Origin: an uncultured Eubacteriales bacterium | GTDB lineage: Bacteria > Bacillota > Clostridia > Peptostreptococcales > Anaerovoracaceae | Length of the DNA stretch: 40,889 bases | Direction of reading: 5' to 3' | NCBI GenBank assembly: GCA_902776285.1 | Contig: CACYPK010000022.1 | Span: forward strand, 1-40,889 | Notes under the pieces: generated by a model | Database searches by the model: none | Seen by the model: the letters and a program-made list of their open reading frames with translations, nothing else | What the model was told of the DNA's origin: nothing | Shown here: piece by piece, positions 1 through 9,396 of the stretch | Layout of the letters: the number at the start of each line of letters is the position of its first letter | Numbering within the stretch: position 1 is the stretch's first letter | Position numbers and translations under genes: made by a program

Positions 1-112
1 GTTTGTCTTTTTCTTTCAAAGTCTTTCATTTTCAGGGCCTTTGCCCTGTTAATTCAAGACCTGTTCTGCACTATGAAGTTTTCAAGGTTCCGCTGCGCTC
101 ATCAGCGACAGC
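1..112 (-). other. Probable rRNA operon leader (5' transcribed spacer)
   Basis: On the minus strand this stretch follows a perfect sigma-A promoter and contains GAACCTTGAAAACTTCATAG (complement around 71-90), a segment typical of clostridial rRNA leaders and spacers. A small hairpin CAGGGC/GCCCTG lies at 33-48, and no open reading frame fits. I infer that a 16S or other rRNA gene begins beyond position 1 on the minus strand. The rRNA body itself is not in the window, so this rests on the promoter and the leader motif. Confidence 0.6.
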
Positions 113-118
113 CTCATT

Positions 119-147
119 ATTATATATATGCGATTTATGTCTGTCAA
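119..147 (-). promoter_or_regulatory. Consensus sigma-A promoter, probably rRNA P1
   Basis: On the minus strand TTGACA (142-147) is separated by exactly 17 bp from TATAAT (119-124), matching both boxes at 6/6. A-rich DNA lies just upstream (150-170), as in UP elements. Perfect boxes of this kind are typical of rRNA promoters, and the sequence downstream has rRNA-leader character. Confidence 0.85.
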
Positions 148-196
148 CAAGTTTTTTTATTTTTTTGCCTTCTTTTTGATACAAAATTAAAGGCCC

Positions 197-694
197 TTAA
201 TTGAGTAACTTGGGTACTATTTCAGCGTCCTTGTTATCGTCGAATCCCGGCAGGTCTTCATCGCCCGCGTAAGGCTCTGAGACCACCCCATTTACCATCG
301 CCAGAGGCTCCCACATAGTATATGGAGGATACCTCAGCAGATATCTCTTATATGCCCTCTTTGTGCTGAGCAAAGCGTTCTTTCCCATTGATACCGACTG
401 ACCTGAGTTGAAATTGACCGAATAGCTGGTAATACTGCTTACGTGATCCAGATTTATGATCATCCTTTTGATCGGTCTGAAAAACGCTCTCTCTGCCAAA
501 GACTCCGCTAGGGTGTTGAGAGTTCCGTAAAAAGTGAAGTCCTTCGCGGCGGTGATCACGTGTATCTTGCGGCCGTCCTGTTCCAGTATCTCTATGTCAT
601 CGATCCTTATCTTTGCGCAGCTGTTCGCGCTGATGACCGAAATGTATTCGGGAAGAGCATACCGGCGCTTCTTCTGGTAATCGTATTTCTGCAT
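197..694 (-). CDS. LytTR-type DNA-binding domain protein
   Basis: This is a 165-residue soluble protein. Residues roughly 15-125 read like a LytTR DNA-binding domain: an ISANSCAKIRIDDIEILEQ strand pair, then ITAAKDFTFYGTLNTLAE, then FFRPIKRMIINLDHVSSI, matching the usual 'phi-x-I-x-Y-hE' and 'F-R-x-H-x-S-hhN' layout in degenerate form. There is no receiver domain, so it would act as a stand-alone transcription factor. The C-terminal 40 residues are acidic and unassigned. I chose the ATG at 694 because AGGAGG lies 5 nt upstream; a longer frame to 715 would include that SD within coding sequence. It is divergent from folT. The LytTR assignment is by pattern only. Confidence 0.6.
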   Translation of the reverse strand: MQKYDYQKKRRYALPEYISVISANSCAKIRIDDIEILEQDGRKIHVITAAKDFTFYGTLNTLAESLAERAFFRPIKRMIINLDHVSSITSYSVNFNSGQSVSMGKNALLSTKRAYKRYLLRYPPYTMWEPLAMVNGVVSEPYAGDEDLPGFDDNKDAEIVPKLLN

Positions 695-832
695 TGTCTC
701 CCTCCTGTGTTTCATATTTTCCGTGCCTTAAAACATAAGATCCGGCCCGTTAGATATAATATGGCACATGAAAGAAGTTTTTGAGCAAACAAAATTCCGC
801 AAAAAACCGCCAAAAACCGCACTTTTATTTTG

Positions 833-862
833 TTGAAAACAAAATGTAAACTATGTTAAAAT
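833..862 (+). promoter_or_regulatory. Promoter of the THF riboswitch-folT transcript
   Basis: TTGAAA (833-838) lies 17-18 bp from TTAAAA/TAAAAT (856-862). Transcription would start near 868, exactly where the aptamer begins, which supports the call. The rest of the 695-832 stretch shows an A- and C-rich tract (800-822) but nothing else I can assign. Confidence 0.6.
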
Positions 863-867
863 CCGAG

Positions 868-965
868 ATGTAGAGTAAATATCAAGCGTTAAGTGTCCCT
901 GGGATGGGATGTTGCCCGGGAACGAAAACATTCGATGTTGCGGTTTGATATTGCATCCGCTACTG
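868..965 (+). ncRNA. THF (tetrahydrofolate) riboswitch
   Basis: The aptamer core matches the THF riboswitch (folT leader) class almost block for block: GAGTAAAT (873-880), GCGTTAAGTGT (886-896), GGGATGTTG (906-914), AACGAA (920-925), GCGGT (940-944) and TTGCATCCGCT (951-961). Helices: GTAG 870-873 with CTAC 960-963; ATATCAA 879-885 with TTGATAT 945-951; CCTGGG with CCCGGG around 898-920. In this class reduced folate binding lowers expression of folate uptake genes, usually by blocking the ribosome binding site. Downstream, GTAATTGC (1002-1009) and GCAATTAC (1038-1045) can pair just ahead of the SD, a plausible expression platform. Confidence 0.95.
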
Positions 966-1066
966 CAGATCAATAAAAAGCAGGAGTCAACCTCTTGAAA
1001 CGTAATTGCTGCAGGTGAGCGTTTTAGTTATTGTATTGCAATTACAGGGTTTCGGGAGGTTTTTGT

Positions 1067-1585
1067 ATGAAGAAAACAAAGCTTACAACAGAAGTTATTG
1101 TAATAACCGGCTTCATGATCGCACTAGCGGTTGTGCTTTCAAAGCTTGTGTCGATCAATATATCGTTCCTCAGAATAGGCTTCGGTTTTCTGCCGATAGC
1201 TATCCTCGGCATCCTTTATGGACCGGTAGTGGCTGCGATCGGCTATGGCCTGGCGGATCTGATCGGGGCATGGCTCTTCCCTACCGGAGCATTCTTTCCG
1301 GGCTTCACAGTCTCTGCCGTACTGACGGGACTTATATTCGGATGGGTACTATATAATAAGGAAGTTACATTCGTGAGGGCTCTGCTCGCTTCCGCGCTCG
1401 TATGCCTGATAGTGAATCTGCTGATCAACACATACTGGCTGACTATCATCATAGGCAAGGGCTTCAATGTGCTGCTGGCATCACGCGCCGTAAAAGAAAT
1501 AGTCGCCATCCCGGTAATGGCGACAGTGATAGTGCTTGTCGACAGATACGTGCTCAAACACGTAAAAAACAGAAGCATCAATTAA
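1067..1585 (+). CDS. folT: ECF transporter S component, folate-specific (FolT)
   Basis: A 172-residue integral membrane protein with about five or six hydrophobic segments, the size and layout of ECF S components. FolT captures folate and works with the shared EcfT/EcfA/EcfA' energizing module, which is not in this window. The segment GFGFLPIAILGILYGP and the following GYGLADLIGA are typical of the folate S-component family. The THF riboswitch directly upstream makes folate the most likely substrate. The start is the ATG at 1067 with GGGAGG 6-7 nt upstream. Its 3' end overlaps the convergent rqcP by 8 nt, so the two genes share a tail-to-tail junction without a separate terminator. Confidence 0.9.
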   Translation: MKKTKLTTEVIVITGFMIALAVVLSKLVSINISFLRIGFGFLPIAILGILYGPVVAAIGYGLADLIGAWLFPTGAFFPGFTVSAVLTGLIFGWVLYNKEVTFVRALLASALVCLIVNLLINTYWLTIIIGKGFNVLLASRAVKEIVAIPVMATVIVLVDRYVLKHVKNRSIN

Positions 1586-1820
1586 TAACTTCGTAAAGGC
1601 TGCCCGCGTCCTCCTTGCGGACGTTCTCGGGCATTGACAAAACGCGCACTTTGAGCACGTTGGAACCGAATGTCACGCAGATCTCGTCACCGGTCTTGAG
1701 TTCAAGACCGGGTTTGGCGACACGGCCGTTGACTTCGACTCTTCCCTGCTCGCAGGCCTCTTTGGCCACGGTGCGCCTTTTTATTATTCTTGAATTCTTC
1801 AGGTATTTATCCAGTCTCAT
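1578..1820 (-). CDS. rqcP: S4-domain RNA-binding protein RqcP (YabO-like)
   Basis: An 80-residue protein that is almost entirely one S4 RNA-binding domain: MRLDKYLKNSRIIKRRTVAK at the N-terminus, then GRVEVNGRVAKPGLELKTGD. In Bacillus the orthologue RqcP (YabO) binds stalled 50S subunits and helps RqcH add alanine tails in ribosome quality control. Position near hup and the yabM-like flippase supports orthology. The start lies only 12 nt past the T-tract of a strong terminator, and I see no good SD before it (the upstream bases read GATGTAACGCCT). How it is transcribed and initiated is therefore unclear. Confidence 0.85.
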   Translation of the reverse strand: MRLDKYLKNSRIIKRRTVAKEACEQGRVEVNGRVAKPGLELKTGDEICVTFGSNVLKVRVLSMPENVRKEDAGSLYEVIN

Positions 1821-1831
1821 AGGCGTTACAT

Positions 1832-1863
1832 CAAAAAGAGCGGACAGCCGTCAGGCTATCCGC
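1832..1863 (-). terminator. Intrinsic terminator after hup
   Basis: On the minus strand GCGGATAGCC pairs with GGCTGTCCGC (10 bp, one G-U), with loop TGAC, followed by TCTTTTTG. It sits between hup and rqcP, so it either ends hup transcripts or attenuates read-through into rqcP. Confidence 0.85.
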
Positions 1864-1884
1864 GTCTCTTTGTTTTCAAATGAA

Positions 1885-2163
1885 TTACTTGTTGACAGCA
1901 TCCTTAAGGGACTTGCCTGCCTTGAATACAGGAGCCTTGGAAGCCGGGATGGAGATAACCTTATCTGGCTTCTGAGGGTTTCTGCCTGTTCTTGCTTTTC
2001 TGCTTCTTGTCTCAAATGTTCCGAAACCGATCAGTCTTACGCTGTCGCCTGCTACGAGAGCTCCCTCGATTGTCTCGAGTACTGCATCCAGAGCCAGCTC
2101 TGCGTCTTTCTTCTTGAAACCAGTCTTATCTGCAACCTTTGCAACCAAATCAGCTTTATTCAT
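1885..2163 (-). CDS. hup: HU-family nucleoid DNA-binding protein
   Basis: A 92-residue histone-like protein. The N-terminal [20 protein letters not shown] dimerization helices, [19 protein letters not shown] and the arm residues around [16 protein letters not shown] are diagnostic of HU/IHF, and the terminal [12 protein letters not shown] is typical HU. It binds and bends DNA without strong sequence preference and compacts the nucleoid. I chose the ATG at 2163 because TAGGAGGA lies directly upstream; the frame's earlier codons are non-coding leader. It has its own consensus promoter and a terminator, so it is probably a strongly expressed monocistronic gene embedded in the cluster. Confidence 0.97.
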   Translation of the reverse strand: MNKADLVAKVADKTGFKKKDAELALDAVLETIEGALVAGDSVRLIGFGTFETRSRKARTGRNPQKPDKVISIPASKAPVFKAGKSLKDAVNK

Positions 2164-2204
2164 AATTAATCCTCCTAAAATAAGTGATATCAAATACTAC
2201 GTAT

Positions 2205-2233
2205 ATTATAGGTATCTATATATAGTATGTCAA
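2205..2233 (-). promoter_or_regulatory. Consensus promoter of hup
   Basis: On the minus strand TTGACA (2228-2233), a 17-bp spacer and TATAAT (2205-2210): 6/6 at both boxes. It fires toward hup with a leader of about 35 nt. This fits an abundant nucleoid protein. Confidence 0.9.
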
Positions 2234-2278
2234 CCTTAAAATTCGTTGAAAATATGGGATTTCTGTCCATTTTTGGCC

Positions 2279-3934
2279 CTACTTCGCGACCTTCAACCTG
2301 ACTGCCAATCTGTATATGAGCTCGCCTTTAGGTATGAGTTCTATCTCGTCTTTCGTTACCGCTCCGGTCCTGAAAGCGCTGACAAAGTAAACTGCCGCAG
2401 CGATGATTATCGATATCAATGTGGATATGGCGTTGCTTGACGTGATCATGAACAGCAGCTTATACGAAATGACCGCGGATGCCCCCATTATGAGAGCGGC
2501 AATGAGCGGACGTATGAATATGCTCTTCATATCGAGCGAGACGTCCGTATACTTCTTGAGCGCGCGGTAATTGAGCGCGCCCGCGGTCACATATGCCATG
2601 ACCGATCCGAGCGCCGCTCCGTTGATGTTGACAGCCGGGATGCCCAGAAGTATATACGATACAATGGCCTTCACGATCGCTCCGATGAACAGGTTCCATA
2701 CCGGCAGCATCATCTTGCCTATACCCTGCAGGCTCGTAGAGAACGTGCGCATTATAGCGAGCGTTATTATCGAGAGCGCCAGTATCTGGAGCGCCGGCAC
2801 GGCCATTACAGCCTCTTTGTACTGTTTATAATAGAGCATCGTAAGTATCGGCTTTGCCAGAACGATAAGACCTATCGCGCATGGATAAGTGATTATCATC
2901 ATCGTCTTAAGACCGGTCTTGATATGGTCGTCAAGATCGCTCTTGATCTTGAGCGTGAACGCTGTCGTGACAGCTGGCATAAGGCTTATGCATATGGCAT
3001 CGATGAATATGTTAGGCAGGTTTATGATAGGGTCGCAATAGCCGCCCATCAGGCCATACAGTTTTTCTGCCATTACCGGATCCCATCCGGTCGCGAGCAG
3101 CCTTCTGACAATGATGCCCGCGTCTATGTTGAACATTATCGGCATTACCGAAGATCCTATTGTAATAGGGATCAGGAAGGCCAGCAGCTCTTTGAGCCGT
3201 ATTTTGTCGCCCTCTTCTCTGACAACGGAACCCTCAAAAAGTCTGCTTCGCGTGTCTCTGTCTCTCATGTAGATGACGCCCATAGCCAGCAGGGCTGCGA
3301 TTATACCTGCCGAGGCTCCGAAAGTCGCTCCGGCCGCGGCTTTCTCAAGGCTGGTCCTGTAGAACATATAGGCCAGTGACAATCCCGCGGCGACTCTTAC
3401 CATCTGCTCGATGACTTCCGTTATGCCCGTAGGCTTCATGTCCTGCCGGCCCTGATAGTATCCTCTCATCGAGGCGACAAGCGGCGTAAACAGCAGCGCT
3501 ACGGCAACAGCCTTCATAGATTCCTCGGCGCCCGGGTTCTTATATGCTCTTGCGATCGCTCCGGCTCCGAAGAACATTACGAGGAACGATATGATGCCGA
3601 GAGCCCATGAGACCTTCATGGCCAGCTTATATGACTTGTGGGCGTTTATGAAATCGCCTTCGGCTATCCTGGACGATACCATCCTGGATATCGCCACCGG
3701 GAAGCCCGCAGTCGCGATGACAAAAAGAAGATTGTAGACAGCATAGGCCGCGCTGTAATATGCCTGGCCCTCCGCGCCTATCATGTTTGTAAGAGGGATC
3801 CTGAAAATGGCACCGAAAATCTTGCTCACTATACCGGCTATTACCAGTATGGTGGCGCCTTTCATCAGAAGAGCTGATGTCTGCTGCCCTTCTTCCCTGC
3901 TCTTTTCAATATCCTTGCTTCCGTCTTCTGTCAT
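2279..3934 (-). CDS. SpoVB/MurJ-like polysaccharide flippase (MOP superfamily)
   Basis: A 551-residue membrane protein with about 14 hydrophobic segments, matching the MATE/MVF-like lipid flippases (COG2244). Residues 24-70 (LLMKGATILVIAGIVSKIFG, then FRIPLTNMIGAEGQAYYSAAY) are the characteristic first-helix signature of the SpoVB/YabM group. Family members move lipid-linked sugars such as lipid II across the membrane. Its place between mfd and hup/rqcP matches yabM in the Bacillus prs-mfd region, so YabM/SpoVB-like is the best label; the substrate cannot be read from sequence. The start 21 nt after the deaminase gene, with an AAGGA motif upstream, suggests co-transcription. No clear terminator follows. 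Confidence 0.85.
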   Translation of the reverse strand: MTEDGSKDIEKSREEGQQTSALLMKGATILVIAGIVSKIFGAIFRIPLTNMIGAEGQAYYSAAYAVYNLLFVIATAGFPVAISRMVSSRIAEGDFINAHKSYKLAMKVSWALGIISFLVMFFGAGAIARAYKNPGAEESMKAVAVALLFTPLVASMRGYYQGRQDMKPTGITEVIEQMVRVAAGLSLAYMFYRTSLEKAAAGATFGASAGIIAALLAMGVIYMRDRDTRSRLFEGSVVREEGDKIRLKELLAFLIPITIGSSVMPIMFNIDAGIIVRRLLATGWDPVMAEKLYGLMGGYCDPIINLPNIFIDAICISLMPAVTTAFTLKIKSDLDDHIKTGLKTMMIITYPCAIGLIVLAKPILTMLYYKQYKEAVMAVPALQILALSIITLAIMRTFSTSLQGIGKMMLPVWNLFIGAIVKAIVSYILLGIPAVNINGAALGSVMAYVTAGALNYRALKKYTDVSLDMKSIFIRPLIAALIMGASAVISYKLLFMITSSNAISTLISIIIAAAVYFVSAFRTGAVTKDEIELIPKGELIYRLAVRLKVAK

Positions 3935-3955
3935 TATGTCCTTGCCGTTTGTGTC

Positions 3956-5245
3956 CTAAAGCTTTTTCAGTATTTCCTGTTTGGCGTTCTCCGCTTCGGC
4001 GCATGTCTTTTCTATGTCGATAAACGTGTATTCACCGTCTCTGAAGAGTGTCATTCCGTCGCACATAGTGAGGCACACGTCCTTGCCGTCCGCTGAGTAT
4101 ATCAGACCATTTGCCATATCGTCACAGGCAGCCCAGTTAGGGCCGCTGACGTCGACAACTATAAGGTCCGCCTTATATCCTTCCTTTACAAGTCCGCAGT
4201 CTTCGCGTCCCTGTGACAGAGCTCCCGCTCTGGTAGCGCTTCTGAGCACCTGCTGAGGTGTCATGCTTGCGGGATCCATCGAAGTTATCTTGCCGGTGAG
4301 AGCAAAGAGCTTCATTTCCTCAAAGAAGTTGAGGCTGTTGTTGCTGGCGACGCTGTCCGTACCGATAGCGACGTTGATGCCTCTTTCGTACATCGGCGGA
4401 ACATTGCATAATCCGCTCGCAAGTTTCATATTGCTGCACGGGTTGCTTGCCACGGTCACGCCCTTGTCCCTGAATATGTCGAGATCGCTCTCCGTTGTCC
4501 ATATGCAGTGAGCTGCCGTGCAAGGCACATCGAACATGCCCGCCTCAAGGAAGACCTCTGCAGGAGTCTTTCCGTACTTTGCTACGCAGTTCTCATGCTC
4601 GCTCTTTGTCTCGGACAGATGGACATGAGTCCTTACGTCGTAGTGCTTTGCCATGTCCGCGATGGCCTTTATCATCTCGAAATCATTTGTATATTCTGCG
4701 TGAGCGCTGGCGTCAATAAGGATACGCCCGTCCTCAAAGCCGTAATACATCTCGATGGCCTGAGCCGCCTCCTTGAGGGAAGCGCTCTCTGACACCGGTG
4801 TGCCGAAGTTTGTGACCGCGCGCGCGACGTTGATCTTGACGCCCGAATGCACAACGGCCCTCACCATCTCGTCTATAAAGTAATACATGTCCGTCGTGGA
4901 GACTATGCCGAACCTTATCGACTCCGCCATCGTGAGAAGCGTTGCCCAGTAGACCGCCTCGCTGTACAGCTTGTCCTCGAACGGGAATATCCTCTCGTTG
5001 AGCCATCTGTCAAGAGGCAGGTTCTCACCGTAGCCTCTCATCAGGCTCATTGGCGAATGCCCGTGCGCGTTATAGAAAGCCGGCATGAGCAGCTTGCCCC
5101 TGCCGTCGTAAGTCTCAAAGAAAGCCTCTTCGTTTTCAGGAGGCTTGCTGTCTATGTACACGATCCTGTGGCAGTTGGTGCCCACGTACATGTCAGGCCG
5201 GTATTCAAAATTCTCATCTATGAGTCCGATGTTTTTAAAAAGCAT
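3956..5245 (-). CDS. mtaD: Amidohydrolase, 5'-methylthioadenosine/S-adenosylhomocysteine deaminase family
   Basis: A 429-residue metal-dependent hydrolase. The HxH metal motif is at residues 61-63 (NAHGHSPMSLMRG), with further ligands in RTHVHLSET and the metal/catalytic Asp in GTDSVASNNS. ENLPLDRWLNE and FPFEDKL are hallmarks of the MTA/SAH deaminase branch, which deaminates S-adenosylhomocysteine and/or methylthioadenosine to the inosine forms. It lies in the murC-prs-pth-mfd run, 106 nt after mfd. That gap carries a TATAAT on the minus strand (5282-5287, ACCGTATAATG) without a clear -35, so an internal promoter is possible. Related amidohydrolases share the fold, so substrate identity is by family similarity. 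Confidence 0.85.
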   Translation of the reverse strand: MLFKNIGLIDENFEYRPDMYVGTNCHRIVYIDSKPPENEEAFFETYDGRGKLLMPAFYNAHGHSPMSLMRGYGENLPLDRWLNERIFPFEDKLYSEAVYWATLLTMAESIRFGIVSTTDMYYFIDEMVRAVVHSGVKINVARAVTNFGTPVSESASLKEAAQAIEMYYGFEDGRILIDASAHAEYTNDFEMIKAIADMAKHYDVRTHVHLSETKSEHENCVAKYGKTPAEVFLEAGMFDVPCTAAHCIWTTESDLDIFRDKGVTVASNPCSNMKLASGLCNVPPMYERGINVAIGTDSVASNNSLNFFEEMKLFALTGKITSMDPASMTPQQVLRSATRAGALSQGREDCGLVKEGYKADLIVVDVSGPNWAACDDMANGLIYSADGKDVCLTMCDGMTLFRDGEYTFIDIEKTCAEAENAKQEILKKL

Positions 5246-5351
5246 TTCGTGACCTCTTTAATTCAGTTCATAATCGATTCATTATACGGTATCAACGGCT
5301 GTTTTGGTATATATCTAAACAGTTTTAATGCATGCGCAGACGCGGATCCCG

Positions 5352-8300
5352 CTATTGTTCGAACTGCTTGGAGTCCTCTTTCGCGGCCCTCAGGAATCTC
5401 ATGAGTCCGAGCAGCTTGCCGGTGTCTATGTCCTTTCCCATGAGGTACTGAAGCATAGTGACCCTTCCGTCAGACAGTGACACCTTCTCGCCGTATTCGG
5501 ACTTTGCCATCACGAATACATAAGGATGCACCTTTACGCCGTCCGCGAATCTTATCTGTATCCACTTTTCTCTCTTGCTGATGCCGGATATACCCAGATA
5601 CTCGGCGTGTGCTCTTATCTCGGCGACCTCTATCAGGCTCAGCGCTTCTTCAGGCAGATCGCCGTATCTGTCCGTGAGTTCATCTATGACATCCATCGCG
5701 TCTTCGCTGTCGAGGATGCCTACGATGCGGCGGTACGCCTCAAGCCTGAGTGATTCATCAGGGATATACTCAGCCGGAATGGATGCTTTCACCGGCAGGT
5801 CTATGCTCATTTCCGACCTGGCCTCGCCGACGTCCTCGCCCTTGAGCTGCCTCACCGCCCTGTCTATCTCCTTGCAATATAGCTCATATCCTATGCTCTC
5901 AATGTGTCCGCTCTGAGCCTCGCCCAGGATATTGCCGGCGCCTCTGAGTTCGAGGTCCCTCATTGCAAGCTTGAATCCCGCGCCGAATTCGGTGAACTCC
6001 CTTATGGCCGCCAGCCTCTTGCGGGCTATGTCTGTCAGCACCTTGCCCGGCTGATACATCAGGTAAGCGTAAGCGAGCCTGCTTGATCTGCCGACACGCC
6101 CTCTCAGCTGATAGAGCTGTGCCAGGCCGAACCTGTCGGCGTTCAGTATGATCATCGTATTGGCATTCGGTATGTCTATGCCGTTTTCGATTATTGTTGT
6201 GGCCACAAGAACATTGATGCGCCCTTCTATGAAATCGAGCATGGTGTTCTCGAGGGTTTCCTCGTTCATACGTCCGTGCCCAACTCCGACGATGGCTTCA
6301 GGAACCAGTCTCTTTACAGTCTCGACGACAGTCGTTATGCCGGTGATCCTGTTATTGACAACAAATACCTGTCCGCCTCTCGCGAGTTCACGGCTTATCG
6401 CGTCGCGAAGGATCTCCTCTTCGTAAGGAGTCACATATGTGCGTACCGGCAGCCTGTCTCCCGGAGGTTCCTCAATGAGGCTTATGTCCTTGATGCCGGT
6501 GAGCGACATGTTGAGCGTGCGCGGTATCGGCGTGGCCGAAAGTGTCAGCACGTCGATGTTGCTCCTCAGCTCCTTGATCTTTTCCTTATGTCGAACACCG
6601 AAGCGCTGCTCCTCGTCAACCACGAGGAGTCCGAGATCCTTGAACTTCACATCATCGGAAAGCAGCCTGTGGGTGCCTATCACCAGGTCTACCCTGCCGC
6701 TTTTTACGCCTCTTACAGTCGCCGTCTGCGCGCTCTTTGACCTGAACCTCGAAAGTTCTTCGATCTCGAACGGATAATTCTCAAAGCGTTCCCTCAGATT
6801 GTGATAATGCTGGTTGACCAGCAATGTGGTCGGCGCCAGTATCGCCGCCTGCCTTCCTTCTGACAAGCACTTAAACACCGCCCTGGCGGCCACCTCTGTC
6901 TTGCCGTATCCGACGTCTCCGCAGAGCAGCCTGTCCATAGGCAGAGGCTTCTGCATGTCCTCTTTTATCTCAGCCACTGCCCTCAGCTGATCGTCCGTCT
7001 CGGTGTATGGAAACGCTTCTTCAAACTCAGTCTGCCATACGGTATCCTCGCCAAAGGCGTAGCCTCCCTCGGCCTTTCTTTTAGCGTAAAGCTTTACGAG
7101 ATCTTCGGCGATCTCCATTATGGCCTTGCGGGCGCGCTCCCTTGTGCGCTTCCAGCTGCCTCCAGACAGCCTTGAAAGCGCCGGAGCGTTGCCGGAATTT
7201 CCTATGTATTTCTGGATAACATCGAGCTGTTCCGTCGGCACGTACAGCATGTCGGAGCCCGCGTACCGGATCAGCAGGTAATCTCTGGTAGTGCCGTCGG
7301 CAGTGACCGGGCTTATGCCCTCAAACCTGCCTATGCCGTGCGCTTCATGCACGACGTAATCACCCTTGTGAAGATCCGAGAAGCGTATGCTGTCCCTCGA
7401 GCTTTTCTTCTTCGGCTTTCTGCGCGGCTGCTTTACGCTGCCGGCAAATATATCGCTTTCAGATATATAGCAGACCTTCTCATCATCCATGATGAATCCG
7501 CCGGAGAGGCTCCCCGGGCGGTACGATATGTCGCCTTCGACTTCCGCTATCTCCAGATACTCACGTACCCTCTCGTTACGTTCATCCGATCCCGCAGCGA
7601 TGACTATCCTGAAGCCCGATGCCGTCAGTCTTCCGACCTCTGACGCGAAGAGCTCTATATGCCCGTTGAAAGGCGCTATCTGTCTGCTTCTTACGTTCTC
7701 TATCCTGTCGAACTTTTCAACGCCCGCGACCTTCTCAGGGAAAGGCGTGTAAATATCCACATCGCGCTTTGCCGCCATGCCGGAAGCGCCCTCGTATATG
7801 CCGTAGAAATCTTCTTCTGTCTGGTGTTCCGGGATCGCGTTTATTATCGCGGATGGATCCGATACGGCCACAGCGCATCCCGCGGCGTAGTCCCAGAGTC
7901 TGGCTTTCTCTACGTCAAAAAACTCTATCAGGTCCGCGTACAGCTGTGAATTACCGCTCTGCGCGAAAAGGTCTTTCATCCTGCCCCTGTGGCCCTCTAT
8001 CGTATCTATACGGCCATCGCTGACGTCAGGATGAGCATGCTCCTTTTTATATCTACGCACCATGCGGTCGTACTCTTTCATCACGGCCGCCAGCGCCTTT
8101 TCTTTTTCCGTGTTATCCGGTATGAACTCGCAGGCCGGGATCACAGTGACAGCATTGACAGCGCCTGTAGATCTTTGCGTCTCCTTGTCAAAGGTCCTTA
8201 TGGAATCGACCTCGTCATCAAAGAATTCTATCCTCACAGGGTCATCCATGGACGGAATGAAAACGTCCAGAATGCCGCCGCGCGAAGTATATTCTCCCTG

Positions 8301-8765
8301 CGATTCGGTCACATCGGATGCCTTGTATCCCGCGTCCGAAAGAGCGCGTCTGAGCTGATGCGGGTCTTTTCTGTCACCGGTTTTTATCGTGATGAATGAC
8401 GACCTGAACCTTTCCGGACTTTCAGTAAGCTTAAGAGCCGCGCTTACCGGAGCGATGACGGCTGTGAGGCCTCTGCCGGTCTCTGTATCGATGTCATCCT
8501 GAGGATCCAGGGAGAGCGCGGTGAGAGCCTTGATGCGCTTTACAAGAGAGCCCCTGTCACGGACCTCATAGAGCACCCTTACGTCTTCTTCCTCAGCGAG
8601 CACTATCGGTTCCAGTTCGGGCATATAAAAAACGAGGTCATCGGCCAGACGAGCTGCTGCTTGCCCGGACGAGACCACCGCCAGAAGTTTTTTCTTCTCC
8701 CTTATCTTTGCGGCCAGCATGTAGGCTGTCCTGCTGCCGCTTATGCCGCTGTGGTCAAATATCAT
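5352..8765 (-). CDS. mfd: Transcription-repair coupling factor Mfd
   Basis: A 1137-residue translocase that recognises RNA polymerase stalled at DNA damage, releases it and recruits UvrA. Domains in order: UvrB-like N-terminal module (about 1-440, with [13 protein letters not shown] near 157-169), RNA-polymerase-interaction domain (about 460-530, [15 protein letters not shown]), superfamily 2 helicase with Walker A GDVGYGKT (616-623) and DEEQ box (717-720), SATPIPRTL, a second RecA lobe with GRVGRSSR, and the C-terminal TRCF domain. It is about 40 residues shorter than Bacillus Mfd, the difference lying at the N-terminus. The start overlaps the pth stop by 11 nt, indicating translational coupling. 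Confidence 0.97.
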   Translation of the reverse strand: MIFDHSGISGSRTAYMLAAKIREKKKLLAVVSSGQAAARLADDLVFYMPELEPIVLAEEEDVRVLYEVRDRGSLVKRIKALTALSLDPQDDIDTETGRGLTAVIAPVSAALKLTESPERFRSSFITIKTGDRKDPHQLRRALSDAGYKASDVTESQGEYTSRGGILDVFIPSMDDPVRIEFFDDEVDSIRTFDKETQRSTGAVNAVTVIPACEFIPDNTEKEKALAAVMKEYDRMVRRYKKEHAHPDVSDGRIDTIEGHRGRMKDLFAQSGNSQLYADLIEFFDVEKARLWDYAAGCAVAVSDPSAIINAIPEHQTEEDFYGIYEGASGMAAKRDVDIYTPFPEKVAGVEKFDRIENVRSRQIAPFNGHIELFASEVGRLTASGFRIVIAAGSDERNERVREYLEIAEVEGDISYRPGSLSGGFIMDDEKVCYISESDIFAGSVKQPRRKPKKKSSRDSIRFSDLHKGDYVVHEAHGIGRFEGISPVTADGTTRDYLLIRYAGSDMLYVPTEQLDVIQKYIGNSGNAPALSRLSGGSWKRTRERARKAIMEIAEDLVKLYAKRKAEGGYAFGEDTVWQTEFEEAFPYTETDDQLRAVAEIKEDMQKPLPMDRLLCGDVGYGKTEVAARAVFKCLSEGRQAAILAPTTLLVNQHYHNLRERFENYPFEIEELSRFRSKSAQTATVRGVKSGRVDLVIGTHRLLSDDVKFKDLGLLVVDEEQRFGVRHKEKIKELRSNIDVLTLSATPIPRTLNMSLTGIKDISLIEEPPGDRLPVRTYVTPYEEEILRDAISRELARGGQVFVVNNRITGITTVVETVKRLVPEAIVGVGHGRMNEETLENTMLDFIEGRINVLVATTIIENGIDIPNANTMIILNADRFGLAQLYQLRGRVGRSSRLAYAYLMYQPGKVLTDIARKRLAAIREFTEFGAGFKLAMRDLELRGAGNILGEAQSGHIESIGYELYCKEIDRAVRQLKGEDVGEARSEMSIDLPVKASIPAEYIPDESLRLEAYRRIVGILDSEDAMDVIDELTDRYGDLPEEALSLIEVAEIRAHAEYLGISGISKREKWIQIRFADGVKVHPYVFVMAKSEYGEKVSLSDGRVTMLQYLMGKDIDTGKLLGLMRFLRAAKEDSKQFEQ

Positions 8766-9390
8766 TCTCTTCTTTCGTTCTTACATGATTATGCCTGTTC
8801 ATGGCATTGTCCACGCCTATTGTGATTATGTCCCTGACGGCAGCAGCCGCCTCGGCAGCCGCCTTCTGCAGGAGTTCCCTTTCATCCGCGGGAACTTCGC
8901 CTATCACTCTGTCGACCAGATCCTCGCCTGCCTCGGCAGCGCCGACGCCGATCCTGATCCGTATAAAATCCTTTGTGCCGAGTTCCTGAACGACGCTCTT
9001 CATACCGTTATGGGTACCGGCGCCGCCGGACTTTCTGATCCTGATGGACCCGTTCGGCAGATCTATATCATCATATATGACGATGAGGTTCTCCGGAGCG
9101 ACATTGAAGTACATTGCGGACTCCCTGACCGCTATCCCGCTCCTGTTCATGTAGGTCAGTGGCTTCACAAGTATGACCTTTTTGCCCGCGATGCGGCCCT
9201 GGCCGATCAGCGAGTGGAATTTGTTCCTGCGTACGTCAATGTTCTCATCCGAAGAAAGCACATCTATGGTCTTGTACCCCATATTGTGCCTTGTATCTTC
9301 ATATTCTTTGCCGGGATTGCCCAGCCCCGCTATCACGTAGGTGTCACGGGCAAATCCCGGTTCGCTGCTTCTCTTTCTGAAAAGTCCCAT
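8755..9390 (-). CDS. pth: Peptidyl-tRNA hydrolase
   Basis: A 211-residue cytosolic esterase that frees tRNA from drop-off peptidyl-tRNA. The conserved residues are visible: GLGNPG (about 22-27), catalytic His in DTRHNMG, Asn in TYMNRSG, Asp in YDDIDLP and Asn in GTHNGMKS. About 15 extra N-terminal residues (MGLFRKRSSEPGFAR) precede the usual start of the fold. It follows prs by 6 nt and overlaps mfd, the same prs-pth-mfd order as in Bacillus, where pth is called spoVC. Confidence 0.97.
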   Translation of the reverse strand: MGLFRKRSSEPGFARDTYVIAGLGNPGKEYEDTRHNMGYKTIDVLSSDENIDVRRNKFHSLIGQGRIAGKKVILVKPLTYMNRSGIAVRESAMYFNVAPENLIVIYDDIDLPNGSIRIRKSGGAGTHNGMKSVVQELGTKDFIRIRIGVGAAEAGEDLVDRVIGEVPADERELLQKAAAEAAAAVRDIITIGVDNAMNRHNHVRTKEENDI

Positions 9391-9396
9391 CTATAC

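Noticed and set aside
800..825. Repeated CCGCAAAAAACCGCCAAAAA-like tract as an operator
   Set aside because: Simple low-complexity repetition upstream of the promoter with no dyad symmetry; not enough to call a site.
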